A DNA stretch of 64,000 nucleotides from Pararhizobium qamdonense. GTDB taxonomy: Bacteria; Pseudomonadota; Alphaproteobacteria; Rhizobiales; Rhizobiaceae. The position numbers and the translations under genes were made by a program. Positions 6,592 through 14,633 of the stretch are shown here, piece after piece. Position 1 is the stretch's first letter. Every line of letters begins with the position of its first letter. The notes beneath the pieces are model-generated. The model was not told where the DNA came from and ran no database searches. It saw nothing but the letters and a program-made list of their open reading frames with translations. The stretch lies in the NCBI RefSeq assembly GCF_029277445.1, contig NZ_CP119566.1, positions 2,296,001 to 2,360,000 on the forward strand, read 5' to 3'.

Positions 6592-8988
6592 TCACACCTC
6601 GCTCTTTGCCAAGTCCTGTGCACCCGGCATCTCGGTTATTTTTGACTGTCCAAAACTGTCGTAACGCTCGTAGGTTGTCGCAATAAAATCTCTTAGTTCC
6701 ATCGGATGCCGCTCTTCATAAAAGCTCGGATAGAAAATGGTATCACCCTCGTAATCGAGACCGAGGTGAGACGCTACCTCTGGATAGACAGGCCAAATTG
6801 AGCCATCGACTAGTGGATTCTTGACAGTATCAATATTGATAGATGGCCGCTTTTGTCCACACGCTTCGATGATCATTTCAGCTAAAGGCGCTAGGACGTG
6901 AGCCGTTGGATGGTTGACCGTATATAGTGGCAGGTGGGCCTTGGCGACCTCGAAGAACTCCTCGGCAAACCGCACGTCGTTATCTTGATCTCGGCGGATG
7001 AGTTCCAATTTGGAGCTTTCAAACTGGTTAAAGTATCCTAAGTGCTCGTACGTCGTATTGTTGAAGAGCGCGAGGGTATCGTCAACCGATAAGCCACGGA
7101 CGTATCCGATCAAAGCGATCCGGCTATTGTAGTCACCCATGGCAGACTGTAGCCGAACGCCACGATCACCGAAATAGGTCAAGTCTGGATGGTACCCGGT
7201 AAAATAGAGGTTCGTATACTGCTTGAAGCGGCTACCATATTTTTCTCTAAGTCGTTCTGACCTGATATCGCCAAAGGTTTCGCTGAGTGGCTGACTGAAA
7301 CAAAAATCGACACGGTCGGTATGCGCGGCAGCCCAGTGGGCATCCTCATAAGGCTTGCTGCCTTGGGCATTTATGTCAACAAGGATATCAACCTTCACGC
7401 CTTTTACGCGATAGATGATAGAAGCAAGCGCCGAGGACTGGCAATTTCCCAGCAATGCTATTCTTGCTGTGGAGTAAGGAGTGTAGGCGGAGATATAAAC
7501 CGGGGTCGCCACTGTTTCCTTGGTTAGCCAAATTGTACTGCCGTTGACGTTAACGGTGAAGAAGGGTTTGAGCCGCTCCCCGACGCGCCCAGCGACGTCT
7601 GGACTGATATTTGTGATCAGATACACCCCGTCGGGGGACAACGACGCCTTGGCAGCAATCGCGTTGTGTATTCTAGTGGGTGGCGAAACGGAATTGTCGA
7701 TATCTATGATTAGGTCTTGATCGGGCTCAATTGCTCCTTCCATGTTGCCGTCTATCGCGTACTCCCGGTAGATGGTCTTGCAGGCTTTGCCTTTGAAACC
7801 AAGAAATGTCGAGCGTGAAAGACCGGTTACCTGAGCGACGAAAATATCCGCCAAATATTCGAGATCGTTCCCAACGGCAAAACTAGAGTTTCTGTTCCGG
7901 AGAGGGAGAGACGGCAAGTGTGTCATCAAGCCAATCTGAGTGATACGCGCGCCCGTCTTGATTCGACCATTTTCCTTAAGCGCGTGTAAAGCGGGGATCA
8001 GGTTAAATCCCGTGTCGTCCGGTGTCATGGAAAACAAAACGGCCTTGTCTTCGGCTTCCGACTTTCCAGCCTTTCGAAGCTCGTACGAGGTGAATTGCCG
8101 CATCGAGACGTTCCGATTGCCTGCTATCGTAGCAAAACGCTTCTTAGTCTCTGTAGGCCAACCGGAAGTGAAGCTGTTAATGTATCGGCCGTTGTCGGTT
8201 TCGGAGTCTTCGATGATAGATTTCCAATCTAAAGCACCGCTTAAGAGCCGTGAGGCAATCATATCCGTCATGAAGGTGTGAACGATACGTACGTCTTCCC
8301 ACTGGCCAGCGTCCCATAATTCGCGCCAATATCGACAGAAGGCGTTATATTCACGGGTCTTCAATGCCGAGGAGCTGAATCGGATGTCACGCATGTATTC
8401 GATTGGTGAACCGATCATATGGTTCAAGGCGTCCTGGTCACTGCGTTGAAGCACTTCATCGCCGTTCATCATCAGGCCTCGCCAAGCAGCCATAAAGTGT
8501 GTCAATGCAGGGTTATATGAGTTGAAAAAAATCATCCCGGCGTTTTGGTAGCCTTGGATGCGGTTATCCTTCAGCCCGGACGCTTTCCAACCGCTTGACG
8601 TGTCTATGTGATGTTCGACCTCATTGCAGACCAGGAGGTCGAAATCCGTCAGAAGGTCAAATGCGGGTGAGATATCTTTTATGACGACGGTGTCACTGTC
8701 TATCATCAAGGTTTGATCGAATGGTGATCTATCCGCAATTGCAACTTTTAAGGAAGCCAAGCGTTTGTGTTTTTTGAGGTATTCAATCAGCTCCGAAGTC
8801 TCGTCTGTTTCTGACAGCGGGATTATAAAGTCGAAAATCGCGGCGTAGTTCAATTTTGCGTACGCGGGGTCGTCCGTAAAAAGTGCTGTCGATATCCATG
8901 GGTTGGTCACTTTCAGCGCTCTCGCAGATAGCGCTGATTGGTCCGCATAGCGCCGTCCCAATGCGTGATACACTGCACCTTTTTTCAT
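6592..8988 (-). CDS. Three-part glycosyltransferase-WcbI fusion protein
   Basis: 798 aa. Residues 1-270 look like a GT-A nucleotide-sugar transferase (GT8-like): YADQSALSARAL, then MIDSDTVVIKD with the DxD metal site at 97-99, then QNAGMIFFN and SDQDALNHM. Residues ~315-495 are an unrecognised linker domain with a DLIIDIDNS strand. Residues ~508-780 match the WcbI polysaccharide-biosynthesis family: ARIALLGNCQSSALASI (GNCQ at 514-517), NLYFTGYHPDLTYFG and VNHPTAHVLAPLAE. WcbI is known from a Burkholderia capsule cluster. Probably cytoplasmic and acting on a surface glycan. It starts at ATG 8988 with AGGAGGATTCC upstream and is co-transcribed with the GT29-like gene. Confidence 0.75.
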   Translation of the reverse strand: MKKGAVYHALGRRYADQSALSARALKVTNPWISTALFTDDPAYAKLNYAAIFDFIIPLSETDETSELIEYLKKHKRLASLKVAIADRSPFDQTLMIDSDTVVIKDISPAFDLLTDFDLLVCNEVEHHIDTSSGWKASGLKDNRIQGYQNAGMIFFNSYNPALTHFMAAWRGLMMNGDEVLQRSDQDALNHMIGSPIEYMRDIRFSSSALKTREYNAFCRYWRELWDAGQWEDVRIVHTFMTDMIASRLLSGALDWKSIIEDSETDNGRYINSFTSGWPTETKKRFATIAGNRNVSMRQFTSYELRKAGKSEAEDKAVLFSMTPDDTGFNLIPALHALKENGRIKTGARITQIGLMTHLPSLPLRNRNSSFAVGNDLEYLADIFVAQVTGLSRSTFLGFKGKACKTIYREYAIDGNMEGAIEPDQDLIIDIDNSVSPPTRIHNAIAAKASLSPDGVYLITNISPDVAGRVGERLKPFFTVNVNGSTIWLTKETVATPVYISAYTPYSTARIALLGNCQSSALASIIYRVKGVKVDILVDINAQGSKPYEDAHWAAAHTDRVDFCFSQPLSETFGDIRSERLREKYGSRFKQYTNLYFTGYHPDLTYFGDRGVRLQSAMGDYNSRIALIGYVRGLSVDDTLALFNNTTYEHLGYFNQFESSKLELIRRDQDNDVRFAEEFFEVAKAHLPLYTVNHPTAHVLAPLAEMIIEACGQKRPSINIDTVKNPLVDGSIWPVYPEVASHLGLDYEGDTIFYPSFYEERHPMELRDFIATTYERYDSFGQSKITEMPGAQDLAKSEV

Positions 8989-9180
8989 GGAATCCTCCTG
9001 TTTTGATGAATCACCTAGATCGTTAAGGCGAAAGCGTCAACTTTTAAGCTGTGCTCTCAAAAATTGCGTCGATTTCAGTTTGCCGCCCCACTTTTTGTTG
9101 ACGTCAAAAAGCTTGCTTGCTGTTTTGACGGGTAAACCGTAGACCTTCCGGTGTCTTATAGATTTTCCACGAGGTGATTT
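8989..9180. promoter_or_regulatory. Divergent intergenic region with palindrome
   Basis: 192 AT-richer bases between the divergent fusion gene and methyltransferase gene, so both promoters should lie here. It holds a perfect 10-bp palindrome TTGACGTCAA at 9098-9107 flanked by T5 and A runs, a possible operator. I cannot place -35/-10 boxes with confidence. Confidence 0.4.
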
Positions 9181-9936
9181 ATGGCAGTGCATTCCAATGA
9201 TTACTGGTCGCCTAATCTTTCTCCGAACTTTAAAGACGACGCATTTCCCAATTTGGCGCATGGGACAGCGGATACTGCCCCGTGGGGACGAATAGAACTG
9301 GGCGTTTCAGAAGGCTATTCACACCCATGGTACTGCCACTCAAATCTCGTTCCTTGTGGGTACGCAAACCGCGATGAGATCGCTTACATGCAGGCGGTTG
9401 CAAAAGAATTCTCGCATGGAGTGGGCTTGGAAGTCGGCTGCTACTACGCATGGACGACGGCACATTTCGCCGGCTTTTTTGAACGATACGACGTGGTAGA
9501 CCCGATTTTGGCCACCGAAAGCAAAGCAGAAATTAGGCGATGCTTGAAAGACGCAGGCGTGTTGGAGCTGTGCAAACTACATGGAGGGCAAAGCCCACAA
9601 GTCCCGGTGCATCTTTATCGAGAGGGTGGATGGAAGCCTCTGTGGTCGTTTGCTCTATTGGACGGAGATCATGGCTGGCCCTATCCAGAAGTCGATGTCG
9701 TCGCTGTAGAGCGGGCAATGTTGCCAACATCTTGTATAGTGCTCCACGACGCTTATTTCCCCCCTGTAAGCGCAGCTCTCGAACGACTAAAACATTCGGG
9801 GTGGAAGACACGCGTCGTGCAAACGAGCGCTGGGGTCGGAATCGCCTGGCGCGGAGACAAGGTTCCCCCTGCACATATCCCTGATGCAAAAGTGAATTGG
9901 AAAATGCCAGACGCGCTTTCAATTCACACAGATTAG
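9181..9936 (+). CDS. Class I SAM-dependent methyltransferase
   Basis: 251 aa, start ATG 9181 with GAGGTG 7 nt upstream. A Rossmann-type SAM site is visible: VGLEVGCYYAW (residues 81-91, motif I), then LLDGDHGWPYPEVD (159-172) and CIVLHDAYFPP (185-195), the usual pattern of Methyltransf_24-type enzymes of glycan and surface-polymer clusters. The DGDH and HDA acidic/His residues are intact. No signal peptide. Divergent to the two glycosyltransferase genes, it probably methylates a sugar or lipid head group of the same polymer; this is inferred from position only. Confidence 0.75.
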   Translation: MAVHSNDYWSPNLSPNFKDDAFPNLAHGTADTAPWGRIELGVSEGYSHPWYCHSNLVPCGYANRDEIAYMQAVAKEFSHGVGLEVGCYYAWTTAHFAGFFERYDVVDPILATESKAEIRRCLKDAGVLELCKLHGGQSPQVPVHLYREGGWKPLWSFALLDGDHGWPYPEVDVVAVERAMLPTSCIVLHDAYFPPVSAALERLKHSGWKTRVVQTSAGVGIAWRGDKVPPAHIPDAKVNWKMPDALSIHTD

Positions 9937-10097
9937 ATCCTAGATCGTATTGACGATTTGAGGGTTTTGTATTCCCATTTGTACGCTATTGCCGACCAGA
10001 TTCTATAGGTTCTGGCCGGTGAAGCGAGCCTCGAATTGCCGAAGATTAATAGCGTTATCGTGCGCGCGCACTAACATTCCGTCGATTGGCATCGCTC

Positions 10098-10121
10098 AAA
10101 AAAAACGGGGCGGCTGCCCCG
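10098..10121 (-). terminator. Intrinsic terminator on minus strand
   Basis: Read on the minus strand: CGGGGC, a 4-nt loop, GCCCCG, then eight U residues (the A-run at 10098-10105). It is a clean Rho-independent terminator about 25 nt past the TAA at 10146. It implies a minus-strand transcript from the 10150-10400 region. Confidence 0.75.
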
Positions 10122-10145
10122 GGCCTGATTCGGTCACACGGCGGA

Positions 10146-10316
10146 TTATTCACCAAAATTCATGCTGAACGCAGGTGCTCGGCCTGCTGATCCGGACGGC
10201 GCAACGACATTGTCTTTGCCCCCGACCTCGTCGATGACTTCGATGTCCTGGCAGCTATTAGTGAAAAGACATGACGCCGTTTTACACCTCGCCAGCCAGG
10301 TGAGTTTTTCTCCCAA
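10146..10316 (-). pseudogene. Small or decayed minus-strand gene with Gly-Gly motif
   Basis: An open frame of up to 71 codons ends with TAA at 10146, directly before the terminator at 10098-10121. The predicted C-terminus reads QDIEVIDEVGGKDNVV, then APSGSAGRAPAFSMNFGE, which has the look of a real protein rather than a shadow frame. No ATG lies in frame; a TTG at 10316 would give 56 aa but lacks a ribosome site. An ATG at about 10271 would join the frame if one base were removed, so a frameshifted short gene of ~40 codons is possible. The IDEVGG stretch resembles a double-glycine leader end, but no exporter or maturase is adjacent. Confidence 0.3.
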
Positions 10317-10409
10317 CGTCCCGCCAAAGAGAATGCCGTTCCTTATGAATCGGTTTGTCTACTGGTTTTATGGACTAAGTTTTGCAACTTAGCGAAGGGA
10401 TCATTGGCT

Positions 10410-11402
10410 ATGTCCTACCTCCTCAGTCTCCTGGACAAGAGCCCTATCGACGAGGGTGGCACTGCGGTGGAGGCGCTGCGGGCGACGGTGAGGTTGGCGC
10501 AAAGGGCGGAGGAGCTTGGGTATCACCGGTTCTGGGTCGCCGAGCATCATAGCATGCTCAATCTGGCAAGTTCAGCTCCGGAAACGCTGATTGCCTATCT
10601 TCTGGCCAGGACTGCGCGGATAAGGGTCGGTTCGGGCGGCGTCATGCTGCAGCATTATAGTGCCTACAAGGTTGCGGAAAATTTCAATCTTTTGGCGTCG
10701 CTGGCGCCGGGCCGGGTCGATCTCGGCGTCGGCAAGGCTCCGGGCGGCTTTCCGCTCTCGACCCGCGCCCTGCAGGTGGGGATCGATCCTGCGGCGAAAC
10801 CGGACTTTGCGCAGCAACTCTCCGAGATCAATCGCTATCTGGCGGCCGATCCCGCGCAGGACGGTCCGCATGCGACGCCGTTTCCGCCGTCTGCACCGGA
10901 GCGATTTCTGCTGGGCGCCAGCGTTGAGAGTGCGCAGCTTGCCGCAGCCAAGGGCTGGCGGCTGGTGTTTGCGGGGCAGTTGAACGGCGATCCGGAAAAC
11001 CTGCGTCTGACGTTCGAGGCTTATGAGCGGTTGAGCGGCGGCAAGACGCCGATCCTGGCGCTTGCGGCCTATGCCGCCGAGGATGCGGCCCTTGCCCGCC
11101 GGGCCGTCGGCGATCTGCGCATCGTCAAGGTTTTCCTCACGGACGGCAGAAGCGTCAATGTCGGTACCGAGGAGCAGGCCGCCGAATATGCGCGCCAGGC
11201 TGGCGTCGCCATCGATCGTCTCGAATCAAAGGTGCCGAGCGTGCTGCATGGCACGGCCGCGGATGTTCGCAGCCAGCTCGATGACCTCTCCAGCCGCTAC
11301 GGCATCGGCGAATTCATCATCGAAACGCCGGCGCTTGCCAGCGCCGAGCGCTTCGCCTCCATCGAACGGCTCGCCAAGGAGCGGCTCGCGCTCGCCGCCT
11401 GA
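10410..11402 (+). CDS. LLM flavin-dependent monooxygenase, CmoO-like (MsnO8 family)
   Basis: 330 aa from ATG 10410 (GAAGGGA 10 nt upstream; an in-frame TTG at 10404 is too close to it). Luciferase-like TIM-barrel protein: LLDKSPI at 8-13, FWVAEHHSM at 41-49, RIRVGSGGVMLQHYSAYKVA at 71-89 and RVDLGVGKAPGG at 102-113 are family hallmarks. Length and motifs match the MsnO8 group that includes B. subtilis YtmO/CmoO. Such enzymes use reduced FMN and O2; CmoO is associated with S-oxidation of N-acetyl-S-alkylcysteines. First gene of a long + operon with a CmoJ-like enzyme 23 nt downstream. No flavin reductase is in the cluster, so FMNH2 must come from elsewhere. Confidence 0.85.
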   Translation: MSYLLSLLDKSPIDEGGTAVEALRATVRLAQRAEELGYHRFWVAEHHSMLNLASSAPETLIAYLLARTARIRVGSGGVMLQHYSAYKVAENFNLLASLAPGRVDLGVGKAPGGFPLSTRALQVGIDPAAKPDFAQQLSEINRYLAADPAQDGPHATPFPPSAPERFLLGASVESAQLAAAKGWRLVFAGQLNGDPENLRLTFEAYERLSGGKTPILALAAYAAEDAALARRAVGDLRIVKVFLTDGRSVNVGTEEQAAEYARQAGVAIDRLESKVPSVLHGTAADVRSQLDDLSSRYGIGEFIIETPALASAERFASIERLAKERLALAA

Positions 11403-11425
11403 TACCGACAACAAGGATCTATCCG

Positions 11426-12775
11426 ATGGTTCACACACATATTCCGTTCGGCATCATGCTGCAGGGCCCCGGTGGTCACATGAACGCCTGGAAACATCCA
11501 AGCGGTCCCGCTGACGCCAGCGTCAATTTCGAGTTCTTCGTCACCACCGCCCGCAAGGCAGAAGCCGCAGGCATTGCCTTCGCCTTCGTGGCCGATGGAC
11601 TTTATATCAACGCCCAGTCGATCCCGCATTTCCTCAACCGGTTCGAGCCGATCTCGATCCTGTCTGCTTTGGCGGCATCGACTGCAAAGATCGGCCTGGT
11701 GGGCACGGTCTCCACCTCCTATAGCGACCCGTTCACCGTCGCCCGTCAGTTTGCCACGATCGACCAGATCAGCGGCGGCAGGGCCGGCTGGAATGCGGTG
11801 ACGACGCCGCTCGAAGGGTCGGGGCGCAATTACAGCCGCGAGCATCCGGAACACGAGCTGCGCTATGAGATCGCCGACGAATATCTCGATGTGATCAAGG
11901 GCCTGTGGGATTCCTGGGATGACGATGCCTTCGTCCGCAACCGGGAAACGGGCGTTTATGCCGACAAGTCGAAGCTGCACACGCTCGGGCACAAAGGCCG
12001 CTTCTTCCGCGTCGAAGGCCCGTTGAATATCGGCCGCTCGAAACAGGGGCAGCCGGTCGTCTTCCAGGCGGGCGCGTCCGATTCCGGTATCCGGCTTGCC
12101 GGCAAACATGCCGATGCCGTCTTTACCAATGGCGGGCCGATCGAGGATGCGAAGGTCTTTTACAAGCAGGTCAAGCGGAGCGCGATTGCGCAAGGGCGCC
12201 GAGCCGCAGAGATCGGCATCTATCCCGGCATCGGGCCTGTGGTCGGGGCAACGGCTGAAGAGGCCGAGCAGAAGTATCAGGCGATCCGCAATCTCGTCAC
12301 CATCGAGGAAGCGCTTCTCTATCTCGGCCGCTTCTTCGACCATCATGATTTCAGCGTCTATCCGCTCGACGAAGCCTTTCCGGATATTGGCGATATCGGC
12401 AAGAACAGTTTTCGCGCGACGACGGACCGGATCAAGAAGACGGCGCGCGAGAAGAACCTGACGCTGCGCGAAGTCGCGCTCGATTCGGCCACGCCGCGCA
12501 CGGCCTTTATCGGCACGGCCGATCATATCGCAGGCGAGATCATCCGCTGGGTGGCAGAGGGCGCGGCCGATGGGTTCATTCTCGGATTTCCGGTGATTGC
12601 CGAGGGGCTCGACGATTTCGCCACCCATGTCCTGCCGATCCTTGAGCGGCGCGGCTATTTCAATCCTGTGCTCGAAGGTGAGACGCTGCGCGATCATCTG
12701 GGGCTGGATTACCGGGAAAGCCGTTACGCGGCGCCCGCTGAAGACGTCGAACGCGGAAAGGCGGTCGGCGCCTGA
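11426..12775 (+). CDS. NtaA/SnaA/DszA-family flavin monooxygenase, CmoJ-like
   Basis: 449 aa, the normal size for nitrilotriacetate-monooxygenase-component-A type enzymes. Visible family marks: FGIMLQGPGGHMNAWKHP (8-25), DPFTVARQFATIDQISGGRAGWN (split around residue 110), then NYSREHPEHELRYE and GQPVVFQAGASDSGI. These are two-component FMNH2-dependent oxygenases that cleave C-N or C-S bonds. In B. subtilis the homologue CmoJ (YtnJ) cleaves the C-S bond of alkylcysteine sulfoxides. Its position between a CmoO-like enzyme and an M20 deacylase supports the same role here, as inference. An AAGGAT lies upstream of ATG 11426. Confidence 0.87.
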   Translation: MVHTHIPFGIMLQGPGGHMNAWKHPSGPADASVNFEFFVTTARKAEAAGIAFAFVADGLYINAQSIPHFLNRFEPISILSALAASTAKIGLVGTVSTSYSDPFTVARQFATIDQISGGRAGWNAVTTPLEGSGRNYSREHPEHELRYEIADEYLDVIKGLWDSWDDDAFVRNRETGVYADKSKLHTLGHKGRFFRVEGPLNIGRSKQGQPVVFQAGASDSGIRLAGKHADAVFTNGGPIEDAKVFYKQVKRSAIAQGRRAAEIGIYPGIGPVVGATAEEAEQKYQAIRNLVTIEEALLYLGRFFDHHDFSVYPLDEAFPDIGDIGKNSFRATTDRIKKTAREKNLTLREVALDSATPRTAFIGTADHIAGEIIRWVAEGAADGFILGFPVIAEGLDDFATHVLPILERRGYFNPVLEGETLRDHLGLDYRESRYAAPAEDVERGKAVGA

Positions 12776-12791
12776 GGCGCCGGATAAAGCC

Positions 12792-13994
12792 ATGAACATC
12801 ATCGCACGGACAGAGCAGACCAATGGCCCTTCAGGGGATGATCCCGTGGAGCGCGGCATTGCCGCCTCTCTCGACGAGATCATCGCGTTTCGCCACGACC
12901 TGCATCAATATCCCGAGCTTGCCTTTCAGGAGCGGCGCACCAGCAAGCTGATCGCTGCGCAACTGTCCTCCTGGGGATATGCCGTTACCACCGGCATCGC
13001 CGGGACCGGTGTTGTCGCCACGTTGAAGCGCGGCGATGGCGAGCGGCGGATCGGCATCCGGGCGGATATCGATGCCTTGCCGATCGAGGAGGCGACCGGC
13101 CTTTCCTATGCCAGCAACAATCCCGATGTCATGCATGCCTGCGGCCATGATGGCCATACCTCCATCCTCCTGGCCGCCGCCCGCTATCTCGCGCAGAGTT
13201 CCAGCTTCAACGGGACGCTGCATCTGATCTTCCAGCCGGCGGAGGAAATCGGCGCCGGTGCGAAAAAAATGATCTCGGAGGGCCTGTTCGAGCGCTTTCC
13301 GGTCGATGCGATCTTCGGGCTGCACAATTGGCCGGGCGTGCCGCTCGGCCAATTCGGCTTCGTTTCGGGGCCTGCCATGGCCTCGGTCGATCAGGCAAAG
13401 ATCCGCATCGTCGGCAAGGGCGGCCACGGAGCAGAGCCGCACCGCGCCGTCGATCCGGTGCTGGCGTCGGCGTCCTTCATCACCGCGCTGCAAAGCGTTG
13501 TCTCGCGCAATGTCGATCCGCAGGACATGGCGGTGGCGACGGTCGGATCGATCCATGCGGGGTCCGCCTCCAACGTCATCCCCGAAAGCGTCGAGCTGAA
13601 GATGACCATGCGCGCCTTCACCGAAACCGTCCGCCAGCAGCTGCAGGAGCGCATTCCGGCCCTGGCGCGGGCGCAGGCGGAAAGTTTTGGTGCGGTGGCC
13701 GAAGTCGATTACCGGCTCGGCTTTCCGGCGTTGATCAACCACCGCGCAGAGACCGAGTTCGCGCGCAGCGTCGCACTCGACACGTTTGGTCCGGCACGGG
13801 TCGAGGAGGGGTTCAAGCCGCGTACGGCGAGCGAGGATTTCGCCTTCATGCTGCAGGCGAAGCCCGGCAGCTATCTGTTTGTCGGCAATGGCGAAACAGC
13901 GCCGCTGCACAGCGCCCATTACGATTTCAACGACGCGATCATCGCGCCCGCCGCCCGCTACTGGGTGCGGCTGGCGGAAACTTTTCTCATCTGA
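12792..13994 (+). CDS. M20-family amidohydrolase, SndA-like N-deacetylase
   Basis: 400 aa from ATG 12792. The peptidase M20D/hippurate-hydrolase fold is clear: RHDLHQYPELAFQE at 34-47, IRADIDALPIEEATG at 89-103, HACGHDGHTS at 115-124 (metal ligands), FQPAEEIGAGAKKM near 155 and GGHGAEPH in the dimerisation domain. The catalytic EE pair is present. Family members remove N-acyl groups from amino acids. In the cysteine-salvage operon of B. subtilis SndA/SndB deacetylate the N-acetylcysteine product. Here it follows the CmoJ-like gene by 16 nt and precedes a GNAT gene, which supports this reading. Cytoplasmic. Confidence 0.88.
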   Translation: MNIIARTEQTNGPSGDDPVERGIAASLDEIIAFRHDLHQYPELAFQERRTSKLIAAQLSSWGYAVTTGIAGTGVVATLKRGDGERRIGIRADIDALPIEEATGLSYASNNPDVMHACGHDGHTSILLAAARYLAQSSSFNGTLHLIFQPAEEIGAGAKKMISEGLFERFPVDAIFGLHNWPGVPLGQFGFVSGPAMASVDQAKIRIVGKGGHGAEPHRAVDPVLASASFITALQSVVSRNVDPQDMAVATVGSIHAGSASNVIPESVELKMTMRAFTETVRQQLQERIPALARAQAESFGAVAEVDYRLGFPALINHRAETEFARSVALDTFGPARVEEGFKPRTASEDFAFMLQAKPGSYLFVGNGETAPLHSAHYDFNDAIIAPAARYWVRLAETFLI

Positions 13995-14042
13995 CGGCAT
14001 CACCACATTTCCACAGGCCAACTTCTCACAGGAATGGCGACC

Positions 14043-14597
14043 ATGAGCGACACGTTTGTCTACACCACGCCCCTCGATCCCCGCGCCAAGCCGCTGATCG
14101 ACGAACTCACTTATGAATATGACAGCCGCTACGGCTCGTATTTCAACGCAGCGGGTGCAGTCGAGGAGATGAACCGCTATCCGGCCGAAGCCTTTGCGCC
14201 GCCGCATGGAAATTTTGTGCTGTTGCAGCGTGGTGGTGAGACGATCGGCGGCGGCGCGTTCAAGCTTTATGACGAGCGCACGGCCGAATTCAAGCGCATC
14301 TGGACCCGCTCGGACCTGCGCCGCCAGGGGCTGGCGGTCAAGGTTCTGCTCGAGCTGGAAGTGCAGGCGGCGCGTCAGGGCTATTCGCGCATCTACCTGA
14401 CTACCGGCTTTCGCCAACCGGAGGCCGTCGGGCTCTATCTCAAATATGGCTACACCGCGCTGTTCGACGTTAAAGCCGATCCGGAAATCTACAAAACGCT
14501 GCCGTTTGAAAAAGAGATCGGCCATCTCGCCACTGTCGGCCTGCCGGCCGGCGTGGCTGGCGAACAGCCGTTCCAGCGCGCCGCCGCGCAGCGCTGA
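14043..14597 (+). CDS. GNAT N-acetyltransferase, SnaA-like
   Basis: 184 aa from ATG 14043 (AGGA 9 nt upstream; ATG 14034 is the alternative). The GNAT acetyl-CoA loop is seen at residues ~90-101 (SDLRRQGLAVKVLLE), preceded by the FKRIWT strand and followed by IYLTTGFRQPEAVGLYLKYG. In S-alkylcysteine salvage the first step is N-acetylation of the substrate by SnaA. The neighbouring amidohydrolase and monooxygenases make that the best guess, but the family is broad and the substrate is inferred from context only. Confidence 0.8.
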   Translation: MSDTFVYTTPLDPRAKPLIDELTYEYDSRYGSYFNAAGAVEEMNRYPAEAFAPPHGNFVLLQRGGETIGGGAFKLYDERTAEFKRIWTRSDLRRQGLAVKVLLELEVQAARQGYSRIYLTTGFRQPEAVGLYLKYGYTALFDVKADPEIYKTLPFEKEIGHLATVGLPAGVAGEQPFQRAAAQR

Positions 14598-14633
14598 GCG
14601 GGTAGAAACTTCATTATTGACCGGGGATCACAC

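Larger units (their letters stand above)
9937..10409. other. Intergenic region between glycan genes and sulfur operon
   Basis: 473 bp. It contains a minus-strand intrinsic terminator (10098-10121) and an open minus-strand frame just in front of it (10146-10316), both listed separately. The + strand ORF across 10162-10392 has no ribosome site and no recognisable content. The promoter of the sulfur operon should lie in its last ~100 bp. Confidence 0.5.

Noticed and set aside
10162..10392. 76-codon + strand ORF before the sulfur operon
   Set aside because: No ribosome site and odd composition; the minus strand here looks more like coding and has a terminator behind it.
9937..10409. A SAM or other sulfur-linked riboswitch ahead of the sulfur operon
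   Set aside because: No recognisable riboswitch core; the only structure is a minus-strand terminator.
11297..12883. Long minus-strand ORF (528 codons) and similar ones at 12831-14525, 14628-16469 and 17530-20130
   Set aside because: They are antisense shadows of well-recognised genes, caused by the high GC third-position bias. They match no family.
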